Assembly (NCBI GenBank): GCA_026545765.1
Contig: CM048844.1
Coordinates: 62,919,035-62,983,034, forward strand
Source: Plantago major
Taxonomy: Eukaryota; Streptophyta; Magnoliopsida; Lamiales; Plantaginaceae
DNA: 64,000 nt
Reading direction: 5' to 3'
In this document: positions 43,196 to 53,767 of the stretch, in pieces
Layout of the letters: every line of letters begins with the position of its first letter
How positions within the stretch are numbered: the stretch's first letter is position 1
Made by a program: the position numbers and the translations under genes
The notes under the pieces: model-generated
Databases searched by the model: none
Seen by the model: the letters and a program-made list of their open reading frames with translations, nothing else
What the model was told of the DNA's origin: nothing

Positions 43196-43781
43196 ATGAA
43201 AAATAAAAATTAAAAAAATAAAAAATACTATTTAGGGACGGATATTTATCCGTCCCTAAAGGTCTTTGACCATTAGGGACGGATATTTTATCCGTCCCTA
43301 TTTGGTTAGAGACGCCCGTCGGGCGTCTCTATCCGTCCCTAACGGTTAAGGGACGAATCGGCAGGGGTTTAGGGACGGATAAATCCGTCCCTAAACCCGA
43401 TTTTTTTTTGTAGTGAGTGGAAGATGAATCAAGCCACTGAAAATCTGAATGCCAGGGCTAGAAGAAATCTGGCTAAGAAAGCAAAGTTTGCTGAGAAGCA
43501 GACTCAGAAACCTGACAAGTATCTGAAAGCACCAAATGGAGCACCAAGGAACACACCAAGGAAGAAAATAGTTCTTAATAACAATGATACTAATCATTTA
43601 ACTAGAATTTCTCCTTATGTTCCTGTTAGACAAAAGAATGTTCCTAAGAAATTCATTCAAAAATGGATTCCTACTGGAAGATTCTTTAGTCCAGATGGTT
43701 CCATTGTTGGTATGAGAACCTAATTAATCTCCTGTTTCCTGTTTTGTGCAAAACACTCTAAAGACTAATCCAAAGTGGCAT

Positions 43782-46700
43782 TTTGATAGTGGATGTGGGA
43801 AGCACATGACAGGAGACAAGCAAATCTGATTGACTACATAAAGTGCAATGATGGACCAATTATCAGGTTTGCTGGAGGAGATGAAAATCCAAACATAGGA
43901 TTTGGCAATCTGAAGTTTGGAGCCCTTACAATCTCTGAAGTACTACATATAAAGGGATTAAAATATAATCTACTAAGCATGAGTCAACTAGTAGACAAAG
44001 GGTACACTTTCAAGATCAAGTCAAAACTATGCAAAGTGATTGACAATGAGTCAAAGCAGATAGTCTTGGTTGCAAGGCGTAAAGAAAATCTTTATGTTGC
44101 TGATTGGGCATCCGCCACAACTGAAGAATGTCTCATGGTGAGTCAATCTGGCCACACTGAAGAAAATTGGCTATGGCATAAAAGAATGAGTCACTTGAAT
44201 TTCAAAACTCTGAATAAGCTAGCCAAGAAAGAGTTGGTGGTTGGTTTACCCAAAATGGCATATAGAAAAGATAGTATATGCTCAACTTGCCAAATGGAAA
44301 AACAATCCAAAACATCTTTCAAGTCTAAAACTAGATATTCCAGTGAAAGGCCACTGCAAATGTTACATATGGATCTTTTTGAATCCTCTGTAACTAGTTA
44401 TGCAGGAAAGAAGTATGGTCTGGTTTTTGTTGATGATTACTCAAGATTCACTTGGGTTGCCTTTCTCAAACACAAATCTGATGCAAGGGTTGAGATACCC
44501 AACTTGCTGAATAAGCTCAAAGTCAAGAAAAATGACAAGGTATCTGTAATCAGAACAGACCATGGTACTGAGTTTGTGAACCAGTACATAAAAGAGTTTT
44601 GTACCTGCAAAGGTATACAACATCAACTATCTTCCGTAAGAACACCACAACAAAATGGTGTTGCTGAAAGGAAGAATAGGACCCTAAAAGAAGCGGCAAG
44701 AACAATGCTCACGACCTTTGAAATAAGTGAAATCTATTGGGTTGAAGCTGTAAACACAGCATGCTACACTCAAAATAGATGTCTGATTAACAAAAACCAT
44801 GACAAAACTCCTTACGAGCTTTTCATTGGTAGACCCCCTAGCATCAAACATCTAAGGGTGTTTGGTTGCAGATGTTTCGTTCTTAACAATGGAAAAGAAC
44901 ACTTGAGAACATTTCAACCAAAGGCAGATGAAGGAGTATTTCTTGGTTATTCTCTGAATAGCGAAGCCTATAGAATCTACAACAAAAGAATGCAAAAGAT
45001 TGAGGAATCTGTTCATGAAGTATTATATGAAGGAAACAAGAAAGTACCCTTGAATGATGATCGCTCAGACAGGTTCAAAGATCTGATGATCAAAGATTCT
45101 GAAAATGTATCCTCAAAAGGAAACAATTCTATCATTCAAATGGAGGATGAGTCTGACGATGAAAAGCAACCATTGCTTAGTAACAACCAGATGACTCTAA
45201 GACATGATGAAGAATTTCCTATGAGAATTCCAGAAATGGAACAGGTTACTGAGAACCTTCATCATGAAAAGGTATCTGAAAATGAGATTGTTGAAATTCA
45301 AGTTCCAGATATCTCTAACACTGAAAGAGTGTCAGATATCCATGGCATTTCTCATGTGTCAGATATCTCAGATACTGCACAAGTATCCCATCAAGATCAC
45401 ATTCATTCACATTCAAATCAAAATGATATTGATCCTACTAGTTCAAAACCCATTATGAAATGGATAAGAAATCATCCTGCGAAGGATGTGATTGGTCCCA
45501 TAGACCAAGGAGTTAGAACTAGAAGAGCAATCGTTGAAAATGCAAGTTGTCTCTATGGATGTTTCATCTCAAATATTGAACCTAAAACTATAGACGAAGC
45601 ATTAAAGGATCAAGATTGGATCTCTGCAATGCAAGAAGAGTTGGATCAATTTGAGGGAAACAAAGTCTGGAAACTGGTTCCATTTGTTGACAGAATATCT
45701 GTTATCGGAACCAAGTGGGTTTTCAGAAACAAAATGAATGAGTCTGGTGAAATAACTAGAAATAAAGCTAGGTTGGTTGCCAAGGGATTCACCCAGACTG
45801 AAGGACTAGATTTTGATGAATCTTATGCACCAGTTGCAAGATTGGATGCAATAAGACTCTTTCTAGCCTTTGCAGCTCATAATGACTTTACAGTTTATCA
45901 AATGGATGTCAAGAGTGCATTCCTAAATGGTGAACTTGCTGAGGAAGTCTATGTTGAGCAACCACCAGGTTTTGAAGTTTCCTCAGAAAGTAGGATGGTC
46001 TATAAGCTTCAGAAAGCTCCGTATGGGCTGAAACAAGCTCCAAGAGCATGGTATGATACATTGGCCAGATACCTACTAGAAAGTGGTTTCAAGAAAGGAG
46101 ATGTTGATAAAACACTCTTAACATTAAACCACGATGGGAAACTACTTTTAGTTCAAGTATATGTTGATGACATTATATTGGGATCTAAAGACAAGCAACT
46201 TTGTGAAGACTTTGCTGAAACCATGAAATGTAAATTTGAGATGATCATGATGGGAGAATTGAATTACTTCCTAGGGCTGCAAGTTAAGCAACTCAATGAT
46301 GGAATATTCATTAGTCAAACAAAGTATGCAAAGGACATGCTCAACAAGTTTAATCTAAAGCCTTCTGAAAAGAATGCTAAGATACCTATGAGCATTGGAA
46401 CCAAAATTACCTATACTGAATCTGACAAGAGTGTTGAAGAACACAAGTATAGAAAATTGATTGGATCTCTACTGTACCTCACTGCAAGTAGACCTGATAT
46501 TCAATATGCAGTTGGAGTGTTTGCTAGATTTCAGACAAATCCAATGCAATCACACTACAACATTGCTATGAAAATATTGAGCTATGTAAAAGGTACTGTA
46601 GAAGTTGGATTGTGGTATCCAAAAGACAGTGGATTGAGTTTAGTTGGCTATTCAGATGCCGACTATGCTGGATCATTACTTGATAGAAAAAGCACCTCAG

Positions 46701-47113
46701 GAACTTGTCAATTTCTTGGTGCTAGATTGATATCTTGGTTCAACAAGAAACAAATTTCAATTGCTACATCTACCACAGAGGCTGAATATATTGCTGCTGG
46801 GTGTTGTGCTTCACAAATATTGTGGATACAGCAACAACTCAGACACTATGGACTCAAAGAAGAGAAAACTCCCATTTTCTGTGACAACACAAGTGCTATT
46901 GCCATAACTCAGAATCCTAAGTTTCATGCAAGAACAAAGCAAATTGATGTTAGACATCACTTCATCAGAGACCATGTTTAAAAAGGCAATATAGAAATAC
47001 TCAAGATTGATACTGAAGACCAACTTGCAGATATCTTCACTAAGCCACTACAAGAAAGTAGATTCTCAGCCTTAAGACATAGTCTTGGACTAATGGAACT
47101 ACCAAAGAACTGA
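43782..47113 (+). pseudogene. Element A pol: protease, integrase, reverse transcriptase, RNase H
   Basis: Protease [11 protein letters not shown] (43782) is in one frame; a one-base loss near 43820 shifts to the long frame 43793-46981. Pre-integrase [13 protein letters not shown] and CSTCQMEKQ; integrase core [32 protein letters not shown]; reverse transcriptase [28 protein letters not shown], and catalytic YVDD (46160); RNase [31 protein letters not shown] at 46979 (GAA in element B) stops it 44 codons early; the frame then runs to TGA at 47111. Only two breaks, so pol is better preserved than gag. Confidence 0.9.
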
Positions 47114-47859
47114 AAAAGTTCAGATATCTGAAGAAGATATCAAAGGAGAGAAAAGAGAAATCTGGAACAGGTATCCAGAGAAGAGGGATCTGGAACGAGT
47201 ATCCAGAAACCAAAGGCTAAAGGGTAAAAATGGCTATTTGAAGATTTCTAAGACGGGTACTCAGATATCTAGATCACTCAGTGAGGGGGAACACAAAAGA
47301 GAATAGTACAACTGTCTACAGTCAACTACTATCTTGAAATTTGTATTGTTTCTATCCTTGTGTAAAACTGTAAAAAGACAATAAGTATAAGATAGACTCT
47401 GATACAAACAGTATTCTCATTCACCAAGAAACGTGACTCAGATAGCTATTAGCCAAAACTCATTAAATGGACACAATTACAATTGTTGATTATTATCATT
47501 GCTGAAGAAGCAATGGTGACCCTTGATAAAATGGGCGATTGATCTTAACGGCGGAGATTAATTCTCTGTAAGAAGTGAAATGTTGAAATTCCGACATGGT
47601 CCACTATGCATCGTAAAAGTTATATGCACTTACCTTGTAACTGTTATCTGATGAACCTACTCTCAGATACTCTCTAATGAAAAGATAACTTGTCAGCAAA
47701 GATCACGCCTTGTGATTTGGCTGATGTCTTACTTTTTGCAGTTAAATAAAAAGAATGATAAATCTTAATAAATATTTAAGTTGTGGATTGTTTCTTCATC
47801 CAAACTTGTAATAGGTTTTTAAAGGTAGTCATAGGTGACTGATCAAAAAGGGGAAAATT
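47114..47859 (+). other. Element A 3' region, extra gene deleted
   Basis: No coding frame. The first 500 bp resemble 57142-57740 of element B and the last 230 bp resemble 63430-63640; the 5.6 kb between, with the whole extra gene, is missing. The joint is around 47605-47640. A polypurine tract AAAAAGGGGAAAA (about 47846) precedes the LTR. Confidence 0.7.
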
Positions 47860-49326
47860 TGTTAGGAAATATCTGTTTAGTTTTGATCAGTACACCATAA
47901 TGACTTACCTTAGTTCAGAAAGGTATCTAGTACTCTTGGTTCACTTAAATATTGTAAAAGAGGAAGTATACTTAGTATGATTAGTCTAGTAAATCTTGTA
48001 TAGGATGTTAGGTCTCTTAATGTAATTTTACATCTTTGAAGAAGACCAAGAAGAAGGCATCCAGCAGAAAGAGCTCAACTATCTGAAGATATGAAGACTG
48101 CACAAGATTACCGAAGACTAAGGAATTGTGCCTCAGAAACCTTATGCAAAAGATAACTTAGTGAAAACAATGTTTCTGGAAGAAACGATGTTTTCCTTAG
48201 TTTCTGAAAGGCTTAAAGTTTCTGATAGCGACGTGCACAGCCTCAGACAGCGTGCATAGTTCCGTTGGCACCACAGGACAAAAGATAGTACAGTGCATTT
48301 AATGCCACTGCAGAACTCGCAGACCAAAAGCTTTATCTCTGAATAAAGAGACAAAAGTTCTGTAGTACTGTTAACGGATTGTTTGTAGTTTGAATCTCAA
48401 TAGCCTAACGGATAGTAATTCAAACGGCTTGATTTTTACCTATAAATATCACCACTTAGAATGCTTGAAAATAAACCTTAGACACATTCTATATTCAAGC
48501 ATACAAGCCTTCTGCCTACTTACTCTCTATCTTTACAGTTGCGACCAAGCTCTTGATTCTAAGTAGCACGAAAGTTCTAAGTGTCCTGATCCTTAATAAG
48601 CTATATCTGTTGTGAAGGAGTTGAATTGAACACTGTTGCGACTTGCTAAGATATTTATTCTCCTGAACGAAGAACATAGACTTGGGTCAGAAAAGAACAT
48701 ATCACCACACACTGTCCAAGTGTGTTAAGTGACTCTTGTTCTAGAAGGTAGTATTACATAACTGTGGAAGTTATTAATCTATCAATCTGACAAACGCTTC
48801 TTAACCAACACCAGAAAAGGCGTGGAGTAGAGGAAGTACTTAGTTTGGGAAACTAATAAATAACACCAAGAAAGGTTCTGAGTAGAGGAAGTACTTGGCT
48901 GGGAAAGCCGGGGAATAACTCAGGGAATTCTGAGTAGAGGAAGTACTTGGCTGGGAAAGCCGGGGAAGAACTCAGGGGGAGCACTTGGTTGGGAACCTAG
49001 TGTATTTAGGAATCGAGAGAAGATATTTGTAAGGTGAACTCAATTATCTGTCTTAGTGGATTCTACGTCTGAGAAAGGCCGAAGTGGATTAGTTGAAAGA
49101 TTACGCCACCTTCAGATACCACTAAAGAGCTACTGTGTTATTTACTTTCTGCCTTTACTTACTTGCAAAGTAATTTACACACTTTACTAGCTTGCTGAGC
49201 ACGTGCACTTATCAGAAAGACTTCCGCTATTCTGATTATAAGTATCAGAAAGTTACCCAACTTTCTGAGAAACTGTTTTCTCGATAAAAGTTTGAAAAGA
49301 CTCGATAACCGTTATGTGGACCAACA
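47860..49326 (+). repeat. 3' LTR of element A
   Basis: TGTTAGGAAATATCTG to GTGGACCAACA, 1467 bp, TATAAATA at 48441. The beginning differs from the 5' LTR by substitutions and small indels at well over ten places in 170 bp. A duplicated segment with GAGTAGAGGAAGTACTTGGCTGG lies around 48890-48960. Confidence 0.9.
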
Positions 49327-49734
49327 TAGACCCTCATCTTTGGCCTTACATTCAATATTTGTATCGTTTTATGTTCCATTACGAACTTCGTGAGTATTTT
49401 GTAGGTCATGATCGCATTTTTGAGGAATTGCACGATTGCAGGCGCTAAAACGACATAATTGTGCGAAATCAAGAAACTTAAGCAAATACGCCGGATTGGT
49501 CGTTGGACGGAGTTCGAAGAGTGAAAACATGTCATGCAACCAACCAATGCGAAGATAATTGAAGAAGATGCAACAACATTGTAGAAGACCACATTTTCGA
49601 GGAAACGAAGTTACGAAGCCCGAAATCGAAGAAGAGAGGAGAACAGACAGAACTTGCAGAAATCGCATTCTGCGGCCGACTGTGGACCGCAGAAGCCTCT
49701 TTGCGGCCCACTGCCGACCACAGTATAGTAGTTG
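49327..49734 (+). mobile_element. Gypsy LTR fragment (TGTGACC family)
   Basis: TAGACCCTCATCTTTGGCC.. aligns with the LTR of element D from about its 34th base, and stops where element B begins. Thus element B was inserted into this LTR, and the joint with element A on the left is not a normal insertion site. CG-rich inverted motifs (GCGGCCGACTGTGGACCGC) lie at 49672-49690. Confidence 0.8.
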
Positions 49735-51142
49735 TGTTAGGAATATCTGTTAGTATTTTGATCATTCATCACATGTTCCTATCTTAGCCAGAAAGGTGAT
49801 TAAGTACTCTTGATTCACTTGAACATTGTAAAAGAGGAAATCACTGAGTATAATTAGTCTAGGAAATCTTGTATTAGGATTATAGGTCTCTGAGTGTAAT
49901 TTTTTATTTCAAGAAGACCATGAAGATCAATCCTAGCAATGGAGCTTTTCTGAAGATTACAAGACCGGAGATTGCACAAGATTTATGAAGACACCAAGGT
50001 TTAGTCTCACTCGGAAAGACTATGTCCTTAATCCTTTCTTAAGTACATTTAGTTACTTTTGAAACATGATTCTAGAACATATGACATCATGAGTATGGAG
50101 CATGCAAGCCATCAGAAAGGCTAATGTATCCGTTGAAGACTACAGGACAAGAAACAGTACATGTGCATTAATTGCATCGGCAGAAAAGCCGCTAAAGCAC
50201 AGTCCTCTCTGAGATATGAGACAAGGACTTCTGAGTACTCATTTCAAGATAAGTATAGACTGAATTTGAATTGTGTCTAACGGATAACATCCCAACGAAT
50301 CTCTAATTCATCTATAAATATCACACACTGAGAAATACGACCGAAGAACGATCTAAATTGCAAACTTACAATCTAGCAAAGTATTCTCTCAAGCACTCTA
50401 CTACCCTTTCTGAAAGCTTTCATTGCTTGAAGAATCACTAGTAGTTCTAAGTTGTCACGAACCTTAACAAGGGATTGTTATTCGTAAAGAGTTGAATCGG
50501 ATAACCTTTCAAGCTCATTCTCCGAGCGGACATCAATTACTTGGGTCAAGAAGAGCGATTGCCATACTTGAACAAGTGTATTAAGTAGTCTTGTTCTATT
50601 AGGCTCTCTGAAAACATAATCGAAAAGTTATCGAGAAGCCTCTCGACAAACCTTATAACCAACACCATCAAGGCGTGGAGTAGAGGAAGTACTTGATTTG
50701 GGAAATCAGGGAATAACTCCAAGGTTATCTGAGTAGAGGAAGTACTTAGCTCTAGGAGCTGGGGAATAACTCAGGGGGAACATTTGGTTGGGAACCAATT
50801 GTTTAAGAATCTTAGAATAGGATTTTTGTAAGGTGAACTCAATTATCTGTTTTAGTGAATTCTAGGTCTCAGAAAGACCGAAGTGGATTAGTTGGAGGAT
50901 TACGCCACCTCCAGATACCACTATACTTGTTGTGTTATTTACCTTTCTGTATTTATCTTTCAGCAAAGCACACACACTTACTTATTGTTTCTGCACTTAC
51001 CTATCTTAAAGTCTTCCGCGCTCTGAATTTAAGTATCAGAAACCCCCAGGTTTCTGAGAAATTGTGTTTATCGACAAAAGTTTAAAAGACTATTCACACC
51101 CCCCCCCTCTAGTCTTTTACTTTGCCGTTATCTGGACCAACA
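49735..51142 (+). repeat. 5' LTR of element B
   Basis: TGTTAGGAATATCTG to CTGGACCAACA, 1408 bp. The first 360 bases recur at 63641. A run of C (51096-51106) stands before CTCTAGTCTTTTAC. Confidence 0.95.
50313..50320 (+). promoter_or_regulatory. Element B 5' LTR TATA box
   Basis: ATCTATAAATATCACACACTG, with CTAACGGATAAC about 35 bases upstream. Confidence 0.6.
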
Positions 51143-51144
51143 AG

Positions 51145-51156
51145 TGGTATCAGAGC
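51145..51156 (+). other. Primer binding site, tRNA-Met type
   Basis: TGGTATCAGAGC two bases after the LTR, same as in element A. Confidence 0.85.
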
Positions 51157-51259
51157 GGGAGGTTCCCAAGCCTTCTGCACTGAACCTAGATCCCCAGATA
51201 GGTGAAGAAACTTTGTCCCTTTCTGAGGACTATATAATTTTTGTGTTAAGTGTGTAGGT

Positions 51260-53767
51260 ATGTCTCTGAGCGATGCACCCGCTCTAAAGCCAGAAAACTA
51301 CGAGAAATGGAAGAACAACATGATGCTCCATCTGGAGGCCATTAGTGATGAGATGATCTATGTCATCAATGAAGGGCCTATCAAAATCAGATAACTCAAA
51401 CAAGTCACTGAGGTTTCTGATGGAAGAAAAGCCTCAGACGAGGAAGATGGAAGCGAGGACATGGCTGCTAGTGATAGTGGTCATGTTGCTCGTGGAAGCA
51501 TTATGTATGAAGACAAGCCAAGAGAGCTCTGGACATCTGAAGATGCCAAGAGACACAAATTGGATGGTCAAGCTCGTAATATAATCATCAGATCGACACC
51601 TAAGGACATACAGTGTAAACTGTGGGGTGCTAAAACGGCGAAAGTTGCCTGGCAATTGATTGAAGAAATGCATGAATCGAGAAAACCAAAGAAAAAAAGT
51701 TCGAAGTTCTTAAATTGAAGTTCCAAAACTTCAAGCAAGGTCCCACTGAAACTCTGGAAGAACTTGATTTCAGGTTTACTACTCTTATGAGTGATATGGC
51801 TGCACTTGGTGAAAGCAACAGATACTCCCAGTCAGAAAAGATTAAGACTATTGTCAGAAGTCTCAATCACAACTGGGAGCACACTAAATTCTTTTATTTC
51901 AACCAAGGAATGCCAAATATTACTCCAGTAGAGCTCTTTTCTCATCTTTCTACTGTAGATTATGAGACAACTCAGAGAGAACAAACAGCTGAGAAATTGC
52001 AAAGTGTTGCTCTAGTCTCTCAAGGTACTTCTGAAAAGAAACATACCAAAGACGCATCTGAAGAAAATGCTCTTGCAGTAAGACACATGAATAAATTTGT
52101 GAGTCAAGAGATTGAGAGAAGAAAAGCTAAAGAAAAGCTGAAAAAGCATCTTGGCCCAAACTATCATCAGTACAAGAACATTCAACTAAACAACTCTCTG
52201 AAGACCCCCATTCAGAAAGGTGTTAGTACTGAATCAGCTGAGATAGGAAATGATATATGCTTCTATTGTCAAAAGCCTGGTCACTTCAAGAGAGATTGCC
52301 CTGCTTTAAACAAGCTCAAGACAGGTGACAAGAAGGACAGAAGGAATTACCAAAGAAATCAAAGGGCCTTACTGACTGAAGAAAGGAAGAAGATTCAAAT
52401 CCAACTTGATGCTCTAGATATTGAGACAGATTCTGAAGATGGAGATTCAGATAACTCAAACCTACAATCACCAGAATTGTGTGGAATCACCCACAATGTA
52501 ATCGACTTCGGCCTTAAGAAGAATGAAATGTGTGGAGTTGCTGAGATTGCTGGTCCAGACATCTCCAACATTGAAATGTGTCTTATGGCTGATGAGGTAA
52601 CTAACATTTCACAATTTCTGTACTATGAGAGTGATGATGGAATTGAGGATCTGGAGTTAATCAGGAGTGAATTGGATCGTTATGAGAAAGAATTTCTGGA
52701 AGCACAATCCAAAACCAGAATTCTAGAGGAAAGCAAAGAAACTCTTGAAAAAGAGGTTTCTGAGCTAACCAGGGTATCTGAGAACAAGAGCGCTGAAATA
52801 GCCCTTCTGAAAAGTCAGATATCTGAAAATGAAAATTTTCACAAACTAGCCTTGGATGAACTTAATAAGAAAATGATGAAGCTGCTTTCTGAGAATGAGG
52901 AACTCCGAAAGAAAGAGCTATCCTTCCAATCTTATGCAAAGGCTAGTGACACTCTCACTGAGGTTCAATCATATCTGAGAGATCCCTCTGAGAAAGGTGG
53001 ACTTGGACTTGATGAACAATCAAGCAATTCGTCTCCTCTGAAGAAGGGTGATGACAGGTTGACCTTTGTAAAAATTCAACAGAATGGTTCTTCAACCACC
53101 TATAGCATTGGTCAGAAAGCTAGGGTAGTTGACAAAGGAAAAGGAGTAGCAACTCAGCCTTCTAAAGAACAACAAGTTCACAAGAAATATGTGGATAAGG
53201 TTTCTGAAAAGAAACACAACCCTCAGACATGCAACCATCCACAGTGCTATATTACTAAGAAGGGAAGAATTGCTGGAATAGGCAAATTCTCAACTATACC
53301 ATTTTATGAAAATAAAGATGGTGCAGAAACTAGTAAGGCTTCTGAAGACCGCATTCAGAAAGCCAAAGGTGTTCGAAATGGCATTGGCTATCGTGCTATT
53401 GGAAAAGTCCTTTTACAACAATATAAGGAAGGACAAGAACAATGGCGCAAGGCTGATATTGCACGTAGCAATAAACAGAAGTGGAAGAAATCTCAAACCC
53501 GAAAAGCTGAATGCAAAGCTAGAAGGAACACAGTCGAAGCCTAAGTTTGCTGAAAAGCAACCCCAGAAACCCAGGATCCAGAAAGCACCAAAGGGAACAC
53601 CTAGAAACACCCCAAAAAGGAAGATTGAGATCAAAATTACTAATTTCATTGCATCTCCTTCTGATCAAGTTAGACAAAAACGAACTCCCAAGAAATTCAC
53701 TAAAATGTGAATTCCTACTGGAAGAATGTTTAGTCTAAATGGTTCTATCTCTGAAGCAAGAACCTAA
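51260..53767 (+). pseudogene. Element B gag
   Basis: ATG at 51260 (MSLSDAPALKPENYEKWKNNM). TAA at 51392 and a frameshift near 51710 break the first part; the long frame 51715-53544 has the capsid (QNFKQGPTETLEELDFRF, ITPVELFSHLSTVDYETTQ), CCHC knuckle CFYCQKPGHFKRDC (about 52260), an acidic part with a coiled coil (52660-52930) and a basic part. Near 53540 it shifts frame, meets TGA at 53708 (TGG in element A) and ends with ART-TAA at 53765, in the same frame as pol. No insertion is present at the CACTA target site. Confidence 0.85.

Larger units (their letters stand above)
42186..43415. mobile_element. Non-autonomous CACTA element
   Basis: Starts CACTACAAGAATAACCGG and ends TTTTTTTTTGTAGTG; flanked by the 3-bp duplication AGT (42183-42185 and 43416-43418). 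The empty site is preserved in element B as CAGAAGTGGAAG (about 53475). Both ends hold many subterminal copies of AGGGACGGAT in both orientations, the binding-site type of CACTA transposases. No transposase gene is present. The middle has a CCACCA-type simple repeat and an AT-rich repeat. Confidence 0.95.
39986..43723 (+). pseudogene. Element A gag, broken and interrupted by a CACTA element
   Basis: ATG at 39986 (MSLSDAPILKPENYEKWKNNM). Pieces in changing frames: N-terminal part (to 40297), capsid (40357-40569, 40623-41147: QNFKQGPTETLEELDFRF, ITPVELFSHLATVDYETTQ), CCHC knuckle CFYCQKPGHFKKDC (about 40970), an acidic coiled-coil part (41181-41866), a basic part (41999-42185), then after the CACTA element 43424-43723, ending at a TAA. 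At least five frameshifts or stops. The same order is present in element B. Confidence 0.85.
38400..49326 (+). mobile_element. SIRE-type copia element A
   Basis: LTR, tRNA-Met-type primer site, gag, pol, polypurine tract and LTR are all present. The large gag with a CCHC knuckle and pol of protease, integrase, reverse transcriptase and RNase H are of the SIRE/Maximus kind. It differs from element B by a CACTA insertion in gag and by the absence of the long extra gene after pol. Its two LTRs differ in many places within the first 170 bp, far more than those of element B, and its flanks do not match (AGATA left, TAGAC right), so the element may be a recombinant. Confidence 0.9.
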
